From: Bacteroidales bacterium
GTDB lineage: Bacteria > Bacteroidota > Bacteroidia > Bacteroidales > VadinHA17
DNA length: 64,000 nucleotides
Assembly (NCBI GenBank): GCA_020201035.1
Contig: JAIVHO010000037.1
Span: forward strand, 58,810-122,809
Direction: 5' to 3'
This document shows, piece after piece, positions 1-9,389 of this stretch. How positions within the stretch are numbered: the first letter of the stretch is position 1; each line of letters begins with the position of its first letter. The notes under the pieces were generated by a model, which did not search any database, was not told where the DNA came from, and worked only from the letters and a program-made list of their open reading frames with translations. The translations under genes were made by a program, and so were the position numbers.

Positions 1-323
1 AAGTTGAAAAACCGAGCAGATGAGCAATATCACCGGTTTATATGGGGGGTGTCTCGGCACAGGCCAAGGCATACCTTGACAGGTGGTATTCATTCAAGGA
101 CAGCAACAAGATTACAAAATTCGACCGTGACCGCAGGGCAGTAGGAGTCTATGCCCAGGGCGCAAAAGAGGGCACATATTACAGGCTCTTTGAAACAAAC
201 GAACGTCTTTTCAACTCAAACAATTTCGCCTATCTTGGAACACTGGTAGCAACCGATTACAGAGTTCCTGTTGACGGAGATCCACTGCTCAAAAGAGCCT
301 GGACAATTGGCAACTCTCTATGA
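1..323 (+). CDS. Flavodoxin / NADPH-dependent FMN reductase-family protein, C-terminal part (5' truncated by window edge; reading frame interrupted near 18-26)
   Basis: Frame-3 peptide AISPVYMGGVSAQAKAYLDRW resembles the flavodoxin-fold PVYxGxxSAQxKAFLDR motif; in-frame TGA at 21-23, while frame 1 (KLKNRAD) looks like the upstream continuation. Confidence 0.5.
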
Positions 324-1129
324 TTTATAAAACAGATTATCATATACATACACGCTACAGTGACGGAAGTGACTGGCCGGAAGCATATCTGCCGGCTGCC
401 CTGAAATCGGGTATTTCGGAGATAGGCTTTGCAGACCACCTTACCCTGATGGATGGCCAGAAGGAGTGGAGCATTGATCCGTTACTGCTGGAAGAATATT
501 GTGAGAGGCTTTTAAGGTTACGTGAAACAACAGCTGATGTTGTTATCAGGATTGGCCTTGAGGTGGACTATTTTCCCGGAAAGGAGGAGTTAATCCTTAA
601 CACCATAAAGGATCTGCCACTTGACTATGTAATAGGTTCAGTGCATTTCCTGGCTGACAAAGCTATTGATCTTGGCCCTGAATATTATGAAAACAGGGAT
701 ATTGATGCAATTTTTGACTCCTACTTCAGCACCATTGAGGAGGCAGCAGCTACCTCCCTCTTTGATTTTATTGCCCATCCTGATCTGGTGAGGATGTTCA
801 GATATCATACCTCCCATGATCCGTCACATCTCTACCGGCGACTGGCAAAATCACTACACCAGCATAATGTGGGGTTCGAAATCAATACCAATGGTATGAA
901 TAAACCTCTCTCCGATTTTTATCCTGACCGCAGGTTTCTTCATATTTTCCGGGAAGAAAAAGTGAGTGTTTGCGTAAATTCAGATGCACATAAACCATCA
1001 CGAGTAGCCCAGTATTTTGATGAAGCATATTCTCTGGTTATCAATGCCGGATTTACTGAAATGGCCACCTTTGAGAACCGGGAAAAAACCATGGTTCCGG
1101 TTTCGGGGGCAGTCCGGACAGTAAGGTGA
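320..1129 (+). CDS. hisK: PHP-domain histidinol-phosphatase (HisJ/HisK type)
   Basis: ORF with DYHIHTRYSDG, ADHL, GSVHFL, NSDAHKP PHP metal-binding motifs. Confidence 0.8.
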   Translation: MIYKTDYHIHTRYSDGSDWPEAYLPAALKSGISEIGFADHLTLMDGQKEWSIDPLLLEEYCERLLRLRETTADVVIRIGLEVDYFPGKEELILNTIKDLPLDYVIGSVHFLADKAIDLGPEYYENRDIDAIFDSYFSTIEEAAATSLFDFIAHPDLVRMFRYHTSHDPSHLYRRLAKSLHQHNVGFEINTNGMNKPLSDFYPDRRFLHIFREEKVSVCVNSDAHKPSRVAQYFDEAYSLVINAGFTEMATFENREKTMVPVSGAVRTVR

Positions 1130-1211
1130 TCGAAGGGTTTCCACAAAGTGCCGTACTGCAATTAACAGCATCATATAAGGTCGGTGCCAACGATCAGCCC
1201 AATTAATTGAA

Positions 1212-1775
1212 TCAGACAAGGCAGAGATGTTCGTAGAGTATCTTTGTTCCTATGATTATCAATATTATACCTCCCGCCACTTCAACCTTTGTTCCAAGCC
1301 TGTTTCCTGCCGATTTTCCCAGTCGGATAGCTACCATGGAAGACATAAAGGTAACCGTTCCAATAATAGTTGCAGCGTAGAGTATCTGCGTATTAAGGAA
1401 GGCAAACGTAACCCCTACGGCGAAAGCATCAATGCTCGTCCCAATGGCAAGGGCAATCATAACACTAAATGAAGTGATATCACGCGACTCATTTCTTCCG
1501 CTGCCGGACAAACCCTCGGCTATCATCCTGACGCCCAGCACAAGAAGGACGGCAAAAGCGATCCAGTGATCCACCGCCTCAACATAACCGCTCACCGCTG
1601 TTCCGAGGAAATAGCCTGCTACAGGCAATCCTCCCTGAAACAGGGCCATCACAACTGCTATCCTCAGGGCCTGGGTGAAAAGTATTCTTTTCCGCTGAAT
1701 GCCGCAGGAGAGTGAGACTGCGAAAGTATCAAATGAAAGACTAAGTGCTATACCTGTTAAAGTAATCGTATCCAT
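1212..1775 (-). CDS. mntP: Manganese efflux pump MntP (YebN)
   Basis: Six-TM ORF with SLSFDTFAVSLSCG and GTSIDAFAVGVTFAF repeats typical of MntP. Confidence 0.9.
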   Translation of the reverse strand: MDTITLTGIALSLSFDTFAVSLSCGIQRKRILFTQALRIAVVMALFQGGLPVAGYFLGTAVSGYVEAVDHWIAFAVLLVLGVRMIAEGLSGSGRNESRDITSFSVMIALAIGTSIDAFAVGVTFAFLNTQILYAATIIGTVTFMSSMVAIRLGKSAGNRLGTKVEVAGGIILIIIGTKILYEHLCLV

Positions 1776-1836
1776 TATATCACTGTTCAGCCTGCAAAAA
1801 TAGTAAAATGATTCATTATGCTCCCCTCCTATTTCC

Positions 1837-1844
1837 TATCTTTG
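1837..1844 (+). promoter_or_regulatory. Bacteroidota-type -7 element TATCTTTG upstream of dtd
   Basis: Matches TAnnTTTG; 19 bp upstream of the likely dtd ATG (1863). Confidence 0.5.
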
Positions 1845-1862
1845 CAGACTGATCTGAACAAT

Positions 1863-2315
1863 ATGAGAACGGTAATTCAAAGAGTCAAAAAAGCTGTCGT
1901 AACGGTAGATGATAAAGTTACAGCTTCTATGGGCACCGGCTTACTCTTACTGGTGGGAATAGAGGAGGATGATACACTGGAGGATGCAGAATGGCTGGCA
2001 AGAAAGGTATCACAGATGCGGATTTTCAATGATGAGAAAGGGGTAATGAATCTATCTGTCTGCGATATATCAGGTGACATTATTGTTGTGAGCCAGTTTA
2101 CCCTTCATGCACGCACACGTAAAGGCAACCGTCCTTCATATATCAATGCTGCCTCCCCTGAAAAGGCAATACCCCTATATAATCAGTTTATTGAGATTCT
2201 TGAGTCACTTACCGGCAGGAGTGTAGGGCGGGGAATTTTTGGAGCGATGATGCAAGTTGAACTAATTAATGATGGTCCGGTTACTCTGATTATAGATACA
2301 AGGGCAAAGGAGTAG
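1863..2315 (+). CDS. dtd: D-aminoacyl-tRNA deacylase
   Basis: MRTVIQRVKKAVVTVDD..., VSQFTLHARTRKGNRPSY motif; ATG at 1863 preferred over track start 1818. Confidence 0.93.
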   Translation: MRTVIQRVKKAVVTVDDKVTASMGTGLLLLVGIEEDDTLEDAEWLARKVSQMRIFNDEKGVMNLSVCDISGDIIVVSQFTLHARTRKGNRPSYINAASPEKAIPLYNQFIEILESLTGRSVGRGIFGAMMQVELINDGPVTLIIDTRAKE

Positions 2316-2380
2316 ATTGCACGTTACTGAAGGAGCTGAATGATATATGAATTGCCATCAGTAATAATAGGATGATAATT

Positions 2381-2491
2381 AATCCTCCTTCGCGTTCCGC
2401 TTCGGCGGACGAGAGGGTGTGGTTAAATTCCCCGGGGCTTGCCCCGGAAAGAAGGGTCCAGGGCTTGCCCTGGGGTATAATACCATTTATT
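2381..2491 (+). repeat. Interspersed repeat copy 1 (111 bp, three-tetraloop-hairpin family)
   Basis: Near-identical to 9390-9500, 51929-52039 and reverse complement of 53160-53244. Confidence 0.95.
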
Positions 2492-2542
2492 TGGGAATGT
2501 AGTCAGAGTATCAGGAGAGAGTATCAACTCAAAACGTCATAA

Positions 2543-2645
2543 GGAAAAGTGAGCAGGTAGCGTTACCGGGAAAATGAGCAGGCGGCGTTACCGGGAAAAG
2601 TGAGCAGGTGGCGTTACCGGGAAAAGTGAGCAGGTGGCGTAATAA
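2543..2645 (+). repeat. Tandem repeat, ~26-bp unit x4 (GGAAAAGTGAGCAGGTGGCGTTACCG)
   Basis: Units at 2543-2568, 2569-2593 (25 bp), 2594-2619, 2620-2645 (3' end diverged). Confidence 0.9.
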
Positions 2646-2708
2646 GGAAACAGCCTGCCGGTATAAAATCCGTAATAAGATGAGTATGCTGGTATAACAA
2701 ATTATAAA

Positions 2709-4091
2709 ATGGAAGAGAGGGTATTAAAAAGATCTGTTTTATGGGTTGCTACATTTTCCGCATTTCTGACACCTTTTATGGGAGCTGCAGTCAATCTTGC
2801 CCTTCCTGCGATAGGGAAAGACCTGGATGCCAATGCCATACAACTGAACTGGGTTGTTACCATATACCTCCTCTCAACCGCAGTATTCATTTTACCTGCC
2901 GGAAGGATGGGCGACATTGTCGGAAGAAAGAGGGTCTTTATAACCGGGCTGACACTCTTTACTGCCACTACCTTTGCAATAATATTTTCACCGTCAATCA
3001 ATATTTTTCTGATGCTTCGTGCCCTGCAGGGGGTCTCTTCCGCAATGATTTTCGGAACCAGCATGGCGATTATTACCTCAGTCTTTCCTCCCGGGGAGAG
3101 AGGTCAGGCACTGGGCATTAATATAACAGCCGTTTATGTGGGTTTATCAAGCGGCCCTTTTCTGGGTGGGCTGTTAACTGAGTATTTCGGCTGGAGAAGC
3201 ATCTTTACAGTACTCGTCCCCGTGGGAATGGGAGCAATACTACTTACCCGCCTGAGAATCAAAGCTGAATGGGCTGAAGCGAGGAATGAGAAACTTGATA
3301 TACCAGGATCGCTCCTTGCAGGTGCCGGACTAATACTCCTTATTTCAGGATTTTCAAAGATCCCCGGTATTAACGGTGCCATAATGAGCCTGTCGGGTAT
3401 AGTTCTTCTGCTTGCATTCTTTCTCTGGGAAAAAAGGGCCACTAATCCGCTGCTTGATCTCCGTCTGCTTGCTTCCAACAGGGTATTCAGCTTTTCAAAC
3501 CTTGCAGCACTGATCCATTACGCAGCAACATCGGCAATTGCCTTTTTCCTGAGTCTCTATCTCCAGTACCTGAAGGGCCTTGATCCAAGGACGGCCGGAC
3601 TGATACTGATGACCCAGCCCGTTATGATGGCCATCTTCTCAATACCGGCAGGCAGGCTGTCGGATCGTACTGACCCCGGAAGAATTGCTTCAACAGGCAT
3701 TGCACTCACCTCGGCAGGAATACTTCTGCTGACCTTTATCCGGACCGATACATCCCTCGCCTATATAATAGCCGTACTTGCACTTATAGGGGTGGGGTAC
3801 GCCCTATTTTCAAGCCCCAACAGCAATGCCATTATGAGTTCCGTGGAAAAAAAGCATCTGGGTGTTGCCTCCGGGATGCTCGGCACGATGAGGATGATAG
3901 GACAGACTATGAGCCTGGGTGTGGCAATGATACTTATGGCGCTGTTTCTGGGTTCCGAAAAGATCACTCCGGCAAACTATCCCGAACTGCTTGAAACAAT
4001 CCGGACAGGACTGATTATATTTGCACTTCTCTGTATTTCTGCAATATTTGCATCTCTTGCCAGGAACGGGAAAAGAGTCAGAACAAAATAA
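2709..4091 (+). CDS. MFS transporter, DHA2/EmrB-QacA-like family
   Basis: Multi-TM ORF, GRMGDIVGRKRVF MFS motif A and SAMIFGTSMAIITSVFPPGERGQALG. Confidence 0.85.
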   Translation: MEERVLKRSVLWVATFSAFLTPFMGAAVNLALPAIGKDLDANAIQLNWVVTIYLLSTAVFILPAGRMGDIVGRKRVFITGLTLFTATTFAIIFSPSINIFLMLRALQGVSSAMIFGTSMAIITSVFPPGERGQALGINITAVYVGLSSGPFLGGLLTEYFGWRSIFTVLVPVGMGAILLTRLRIKAEWAEARNEKLDIPGSLLAGAGLILLISGFSKIPGINGAIMSLSGIVLLLAFFLWEKRATNPLLDLRLLASNRVFSFSNLAALIHYAATSAIAFFLSLYLQYLKGLDPRTAGLILMTQPVMMAIFSIPAGRLSDRTDPGRIASTGIALTSAGILLLTFIRTDTSLAYIIAVLALIGVGYALFSSPNSNAIMSSVEKKHLGVASGMLGTMRMIGQTMSLGVAMILMALFLGSEKITPANYPELLETIRTGLIIFALLCISAIFASLARNGKRVRTK

Positions 4092-4100
4092 AATCCATAA

Positions 4101-4946
4101 ATGATGAATCCGTTTGAAAATATCCAAAAACATGAAATTGCCCTGATGGCTGAAAAGCTGACCCTTCCGTCAGATGAATTTACTTTCCGCAGAATATTTA
4201 CATATCTCGATTTTACGAGCCTCGATATCTCCGATACTGAGGAGAGTATTGGGGCAATCTGTGATAAACTGAATAATTTCCCCTATGTGTTTCCCGATCT
4301 TCCGGGGGTTGCAGCCATATGTGTCTACCCCCGTTTTGTAAAACTTGTCAGGGAGAGGCTTACCGGTAAAAGGATAAGGATTGCCTCTGTGGGAGGATCA
4401 TTCCCTTCATCACAATCCTTTACCTCAGTAAAGGCGGAAGAGTGCCGTCTGGCGGTTGAGGCCGGAGCAGATGAGATTGACATGGTTCTGTCAGCAGGAG
4501 ACTTTATTGCCGGCAATCTCACTTATGTTGAAAATGAGATAAGGAGCATAAGGGAGGCCGTAGGTAAGGCCCACCTTAAGGTTATTCTTGAAACCGGAGT
4601 AATTGATTCTCCCTTTTTAATATATGAAGCATCAATGATTGCCATGAGGGCCGGTGCCGATTTCATCAAAACATCAACAGGGAAAACGGCAGTATCTGCA
4701 ACACCTGAGGCAGCATGGGTTATGTGCAGTGCAATAAAAGATTTTCATGCGGAAACCGGAAAGAGAGTAGGTTTCAAACCGGCAGGCGGAATCTCAACAT
4801 CACAAAAAGCTGCACTCTATTATACCATAGTGGAAAATATTCTGGGAAGGGAGTGGCTTGTACCCCATCACTTCAGGATAGGAGCCAGCAGGCTTGCCAA
4901 TGATCTGCTTAAATCAATAGAAGGAAGGACGGCAGACTATTTTTAA
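4101..4946 (+). CDS. deoC: Deoxyribose-phosphate aldolase
   Basis: EAGADEIDMVLSAG, KVILETGVI, GADFIKTSTG motifs. Confidence 0.93.
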   Translation: MMNPFENIQKHEIALMAEKLTLPSDEFTFRRIFTYLDFTSLDISDTEESIGAICDKLNNFPYVFPDLPGVAAICVYPRFVKLVRERLTGKRIRIASVGGSFPSSQSFTSVKAEECRLAVEAGADEIDMVLSAGDFIAGNLTYVENEIRSIREAVGKAHLKVILETGVIDSPFLIYEASMIAMRAGADFIKTSTGKTAVSATPEAAWVMCSAIKDFHAETGKRVGFKPAGGISTSQKAALYYTIVENILGREWLVPHHFRIGASRLANDLLKSIEGRTADYF

Positions 4947-4961
4947 AAACGCTGCACAGGC

Positions 4962-5675
4962 ATGATAATTCTGACAATAACAGAGAGGGCCATTGAGCTT
5001 GCAGGCAGGTCGCCGTACCGGTCCGACTGGTTATTTGGGCTGCTGCTGCTGCCCATCATTCTTACAGCAGTAATTTCAGCCACCTCAGGGAACCGGACCG
5101 AAACACTCACAAGAACCGTTTTACGCCAGAGCTACTCTTCCACTATCTACAGGAGTCTGGCAACACCCAGCTTCACGGTAACAATGACCGGATGGATTCT
5201 CACAACCATATCTTTTGCCAATATTCTATATTTCAGCCACATAGCGTTTTCGTTCTATCCGTTTTGCCTTACAGGACCCCTTCTCTGGCTGACAGACCTT
5301 GCCATTGTCTCCGTCTGCATAGCCGCAAGATATCTGATTACGGTGCTAACAGGTCAGACAAGCGGTCAGACAGATCTTTTCAGGGAGTATCTATTCAACG
5401 TATCATCATTCTACAGGTTCACCGCAATCATTATAGCACCGCTGAATTTTATGGTCTCCTATCTTGATGTAATACCTGAAAGGATAACTGTTATTTCAAC
5501 AGTTTCAATTGTTGGGATACTTCTTCTGATGAGGGAATTGAGACTGATACATCTATTTATAAGAGGTAGATTTTCAATATTCTATTTGATTTTGTATCTT
5601 TGCGCACTGGAAATTGGACCACTCCTGATATTTGTAAAATATCTATCGGGGACTGTTTGTAAAATAGCCTTGTAG
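4962..5675 (+). CDS. DUF4271-type integral membrane protein
   Basis: Multi-TM ORF just upstream of hemD-like gene, context typical of Bacteroidota DUF4271. Confidence 0.6.
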   Translation: MIILTITERAIELAGRSPYRSDWLFGLLLLPIILTAVISATSGNRTETLTRTVLRQSYSSTIYRSLATPSFTVTMTGWILTTISFANILYFSHIAFSFYPFCLTGPLLWLTDLAIVSVCIAARYLITVLTGQTSGQTDLFREYLFNVSSFYRFTAIIIAPLNFMVSYLDVIPERITVISTVSIVGILLLMRELRLIHLFIRGRFSIFYLILYLCALEIGPLLIFVKYLSGTVCKIAL

Positions 5676-5698
5676 TTGGTAACATAAATTGAGGAGCC

Positions 5699-6448
5699 TT
5701 GAAGATTAAGAGCATTTTGGTTTCCCAGCCGGAACCACAGAATCCTAAGTCACCCTATTACGAACTTGCCAGAAAGTACAATCTGAAGGTCGATTTCAGG
5801 CCTTTTATTGAGGTTGTAGGGGTACAGGCAAAGGATTTCAGGCAGCAGAAGATCAACATTCTGGATTATACTGCTGTAATATTCACAAGCAAAACGGGTA
5901 TTGACCACTTTTTCAGGATTGCAGAAGAGCTCAGGATTTGTATTCCGGACGATATGAAATATTTCTGCATTACAGAAAATGTTGCTTTCTATCTGCAGAA
6001 ATATATTGTTTACCGCAAACGGAAAATTTTCCACGGGAAGGCTCATTTTCAGGATCTGATGACCGTTATCAACAAGCACAAGGAGGACAAGTTTTTCGTT
6101 CCCCTGTCTACTCCTCATAAAGCGGAGATTCCACAGTTGCTTGACAAGCACAAAATTAAGTATAAGATAGGCAACCTTTACAAGACAATAAGTGCTAATC
6201 TGTCTGATCTGGCAGATGTCTATTATGATATACTGGTCTTTTACAGTCCGTCAGGTCCAAAATCCCTGCTTGAAAATTTTCCCGATTTTATACAGAACCA
6301 CACACTGATAGCAACGTTTGGACCAACCACTGCTGCGGCAGTTAAAAAGCTGGGACTCAGACTTGATATTGATGCACCCAACCCTGAATCACCATCAATG
6401 ACAATGGCTCTTGACAGTTTTATCAGGGAGTGCCGGAAAGGAAAATAA
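5699..6448 (+). CDS. hemD: Uroporphyrinogen-III synthase family protein
   Basis: HemD-like fold: IFTSKTGIDHFF, FYSPSGPKSLLENFP, ATFGPTTAAAVKKLGL; TTG start. Confidence 0.75.
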   Translation: MKIKSILVSQPEPQNPKSPYYELARKYNLKVDFRPFIEVVGVQAKDFRQQKINILDYTAVIFTSKTGIDHFFRIAEELRICIPDDMKYFCITENVAFYLQKYIVYRKRKIFHGKAHFQDLMTVINKHKEDKFFVPLSTPHKAEIPQLLDKHKIKYKIGNLYKTISANLSDLADVYYDILVFYSPSGPKSLLENFPDFIQNHTLIATFGPTTAAAVKKLGLRLDIDAPNPESPSMTMALDSFIRECRKGK

Positions 6449-6471
6449 GATCACAGCACTGATACCGGGAT

Positions 6472-6512
6472 CCCGAAGGTGAATCTTTGATTTTCCGCTT
6501 TCGGGTTTTTTT
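6472..6512 (+). terminator. Putative intrinsic terminator/attenuator abutting rnpA start
   Basis: CCCGAA (6472-6477) pairs TTCGGG (6500-6505) followed by T7 (6506-6512) immediately before ATG 6513. Confidence 0.45.
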
Positions 6513-6962
6513 ATGGAAAAGGAGAGATTCACATTCGGAAAGAATGACCGCCTCAAGGGTGTTAAAAGTGTTGCCCTGCTTTTCGGGGATGGAAAAACCT
6601 TCTTTTCATACCCATTCAGGATAGTTTGGAACTTTACACTGGCACATCCGGAAATCGCATCGCGTACAGGTATCAGCGTTCCCAAGAGGGAATTTAAGAG
6701 AGCTGTTGACAGAAACCGTATAAAGAGAATATTCCGGGAATCATGGCGCCACAGGAAAAAGAGACTTGACGTCCTGATATCGGAGCACAATAAAGAGATT
6801 GATATTATGTTTATCTATACCGGCCGGGAAATTCCCTCACTTAGCAGTATGGATGGCTATATTGATAAGGCGATGGCAAAGTTTTCACTAATTTTGAAGC
6901 CGGAACTAAAAGAGGATGGCAATCCGGAGAATATCTCTCCCCGGACAAAAGGAGATAAATAA
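6513..6962 (+). CDS. rnpA: Ribonuclease P protein component
   Basis: GISVPKREFKRAVDRNRIKRIFRESWR RnpA signature. Confidence 0.93.
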   Translation: MEKERFTFGKNDRLKGVKSVALLFGDGKTFFSYPFRIVWNFTLAHPEIASRTGISVPKREFKRAVDRNRIKRIFRESWRHRKKRLDVLISEHNKEIDIMFIYTGREIPSLSSMDGYIDKAMAKFSLILKPELKEDGNPENISPRTKGDK

Positions 6963-6964
6963 TT

Positions 6965-8713
6965 ATGATTAAGAGAACCATAAAAAGAGCTGCCCTTATT
7001 TCACTGCTGGTAATTACCGGTGTGATCTCTGCAGGCTATATTCTCAGAAATGAGAGTGACGATTTCAGGCTTATAAAGAATCTGGATATTTTCTACTCCC
7101 TGATCCGTGAGCTGAATACTTTCTATGTTGACGGCATTGATCCCGAAATACTTATACGTACCGGAATAGATGAGATGCTGGAGACGCTCGATCCTTACAC
7201 CGTCTATTATGCAGAGTCAGATATGGATGATCTCCGGTTTATGACAACCGGTAAGTACGGAGGGGTTGGGTCTCTTATCCGAAAAGAGGGTGATTATGCG
7301 GTACTGACTCAGATATACCGCGATTTTCCGGCCGACAGGGCGGGACTAAAAGCAGGAGACCTGCTGCTTGAAATTGACGGAACATCTCTTAAAGGGCTGC
7401 AGGTAGAGCAAATCAGCGACAGGTTGAAAGGGGATCCGGGTACAGATCTTATAATAAAGGTCCGCCGGGGAAATGAAGATATATCAGCGAAGCTGACGCG
7501 GAAGAGAATCTCCATACCACCTGTTCCCTGGTTCGGTATGGTTGATTCAGAAATTGGTTATATCCGCTTTACCAATTTTACCCAGGACTGCAGCAATGAT
7601 GTACGCAAGGCGCTGGAAACACTGAAGGAGAAGCATGGCGCCACAAGGGTCATCCTCGACCTGAGGGGTAATCCGGGAGGACTTCTGCCGGAAGCTGTAA
7701 AGATTGTGAATCTCTTTGTGGGACCCGGTCACGAAGTTGTAAGTACCAGAGGCAAGGTAAACCAGTATGACGGAACATACAAAACCACCTCAAAAGCTGT
7801 TGATGAGACAATTCCGCTGGTTGTAATGATCAATAACAATTCGGCCTCGGCTTCTGAGATCGTTGCAGGAGCAATCCAGGATCTTGACAGGGGTATTATT
7901 GTGGGACAGCGCTCCTACGGTAAAGGACTGGTGCAGATAAGCCGCCCGCTGAGCTATAATACATCACTTAAGGTAACAACTGCAAAATACTATATACCAA
8001 GCGGTAGGTGCATCCAGACCCTTGATTTTGCACACAGGAATGAGGATGGCTCGGTTGGTTTTATTCCCGATTCATTGACCAGTGAATTCAAAACCAGAAA
8101 TGGCAGGATTGTAAAGGATGGCGGCGGTATACTTCCAGATTATTCCGTTGAATCGATGCGCCTGAGTCAGGTAGCCACCGAACTTTACCTGAGATCCTAT
8201 ATCTTTGATTATGCCACTCTTTTTGCCCGCCGGCACGACTCAGTTCCACTGCCGGGTGAATTCAGCCTTGGTGAAAAGGAGTATTCAGAATTTGCGGATT
8301 ATATTAAAAGCAGGGACTTCACCTACCGCAGCGCCACTTCTATTGCCCTTGAACGGCTGGAGGGTGCAGCACGCCATGAGAAGTATTACGAAACCGAAAA
8401 GGAGCTTTTTGACTCTCTACGCATAAATCTTGGACAGAATATTGACAAGGACCTGGATCTTTTCAGGGAGGAGATACAGAAACTGCTCGAGGATGAAATT
8501 ATCGGAAGGTACTATTATGAAGAGGGAGTAATAATACACACCCTGAAAGATGATAACCAGATAAAGAGAGCTCTTGAAATTTTGAATGACAGATCCCTTT
8601 ACAGCTCCACTCTCAATGGCACTTCAGGCAGTCTCACTTCATCGGCCGGCAATGGATCACGATCTGTTAACCGTTTAAATATCAGCACCTATGGATTATC
8701 CGTCTCTTGTTAA
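6965..8713 (+). CDS. S41-family C-terminal processing peptidase
   Basis: PDZ domain (GLKAGDLLLEIDGTSLKG), catalytic NNSASASEIVAGAIQD...GKGLVQ. Confidence 0.92.
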   Translation: MIKRTIKRAALISLLVITGVISAGYILRNESDDFRLIKNLDIFYSLIRELNTFYVDGIDPEILIRTGIDEMLETLDPYTVYYAESDMDDLRFMTTGKYGGVGSLIRKEGDYAVLTQIYRDFPADRAGLKAGDLLLEIDGTSLKGLQVEQISDRLKGDPGTDLIIKVRRGNEDISAKLTRKRISIPPVPWFGMVDSEIGYIRFTNFTQDCSNDVRKALETLKEKHGATRVILDLRGNPGGLLPEAVKIVNLFVGPGHEVVSTRGKVNQYDGTYKTTSKAVDETIPLVVMINNNSASASEIVAGAIQDLDRGIIVGQRSYGKGLVQISRPLSYNTSLKVTTAKYYIPSGRCIQTLDFAHRNEDGSVGFIPDSLTSEFKTRNGRIVKDGGGILPDYSVESMRLSQVATELYLRSYIFDYATLFARRHDSVPLPGEFSLGEKEYSEFADYIKSRDFTYRSATSIALERLEGAARHEKYYETEKELFDSLRINLGQNIDKDLDLFREEIQKLLEDEIIGRYYYEEGVIIHTLKDDNQIKRALEILNDRSLYSSTLNGTSGSLTSSAGNGSRSVNRLNISTYGLSVSC

Positions 8714-9125
8714 CGGAGCTATTGATCCTGAAACCATTTCAGGCATATTAAGAACGTCGCAGGAAGATACAGGTGCCGGGGCTCACTCGCTCTTTCTGGG
8801 GCAGGTACGGGCCGATATGGCCGACAAAAGGGAGGTAAGGGCTATAGAGTATTCAGCCTATAAAGAGATGGTTGACAGCGAGGCTGACCGCATCAGAAAA
8901 GTAACAACAGATGCCTTTCCCGATATCAGGGATATTGTGATTGTACACTCCACAGGCATAGTAAAGGCCGGGGAGGTCTCTCTTCTTGTCATTGTCACTG
9001 CCGGTCACCGTGATCAGGCCACAAGGGGTTGCCGGCATGTTCTTGAGCTGATAAAAAGCAGTTATCCCGTATGGAAAAAGGAGCTCTTTGATGATGACTC
9101 CTCGAGGTGGGCCGAGAACCACTGA
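8691..9125 (+). CDS. moaE: Molybdopterin synthase catalytic subunit MoaE
   Basis: EYSAYKEMVDSE, VHSTGIVKAGEVSLLVIVTAGHR, WKKE motifs. Confidence 0.88.
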   Translation: MDYPSLVNGAIDPETISGILRTSQEDTGAGAHSLFLGQVRADMADKREVRAIEYSAYKEMVDSEADRIRKVTTDAFPDIRDIVIVHSTGIVKAGEVSLLVIVTAGHRDQATRGCRHVLELIKSSYPVWKKELFDDDSSRWAENH

Positions 9126-9128
9126 TCT

Positions 9129-9365
9129 TTATCCACCGGCAAAGGGAGGCATAAAAGCCACCTCATCACCATCCTTCAGCAACACCGTATTCCCGGGTTC
9201 AAGAACCCTGTTTACAGATAGCCTGTAGCTGTACCTGCTGATTGAAGGAAACCTCTCTTCCATTGTTCTCCTGAAACCCTCAAGAGAGCCCTCATACTTA
9301 ATTTCAATGGTGTCATTGCCGGTCTCGTCTGCCAGCACTCCGAAAAACAGAACCTTAATATTCAT
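9129..9365 (-). CDS. moaD: MoaD/ThiS-family sulfur carrier (molybdopterin synthase small subunit)
   Basis: Ubiquitin-like small ORF ending DGDEVAFMPPFAGG (C-terminal Gly-Gly). Confidence 0.88.
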   Translation of the reverse strand: MNIKVLFFGVLADETGNDTIEIKYEGSLEGFRRTMEERFPSISRYSYRLSVNRVLEPGNTVLLKDGDEVAFMPPFAGG

Positions 9366-9389
9366 CTGTTCGTTTTCTTATTTGTTTTT

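Noticed and set aside
2381-2491. Interspersed repeat as an ordinary Rho-independent terminator
   Set aside because: Hairpins are strong but lack a following T-tract, and copies occur in co-directional, convergent and divergent intergenic regions.
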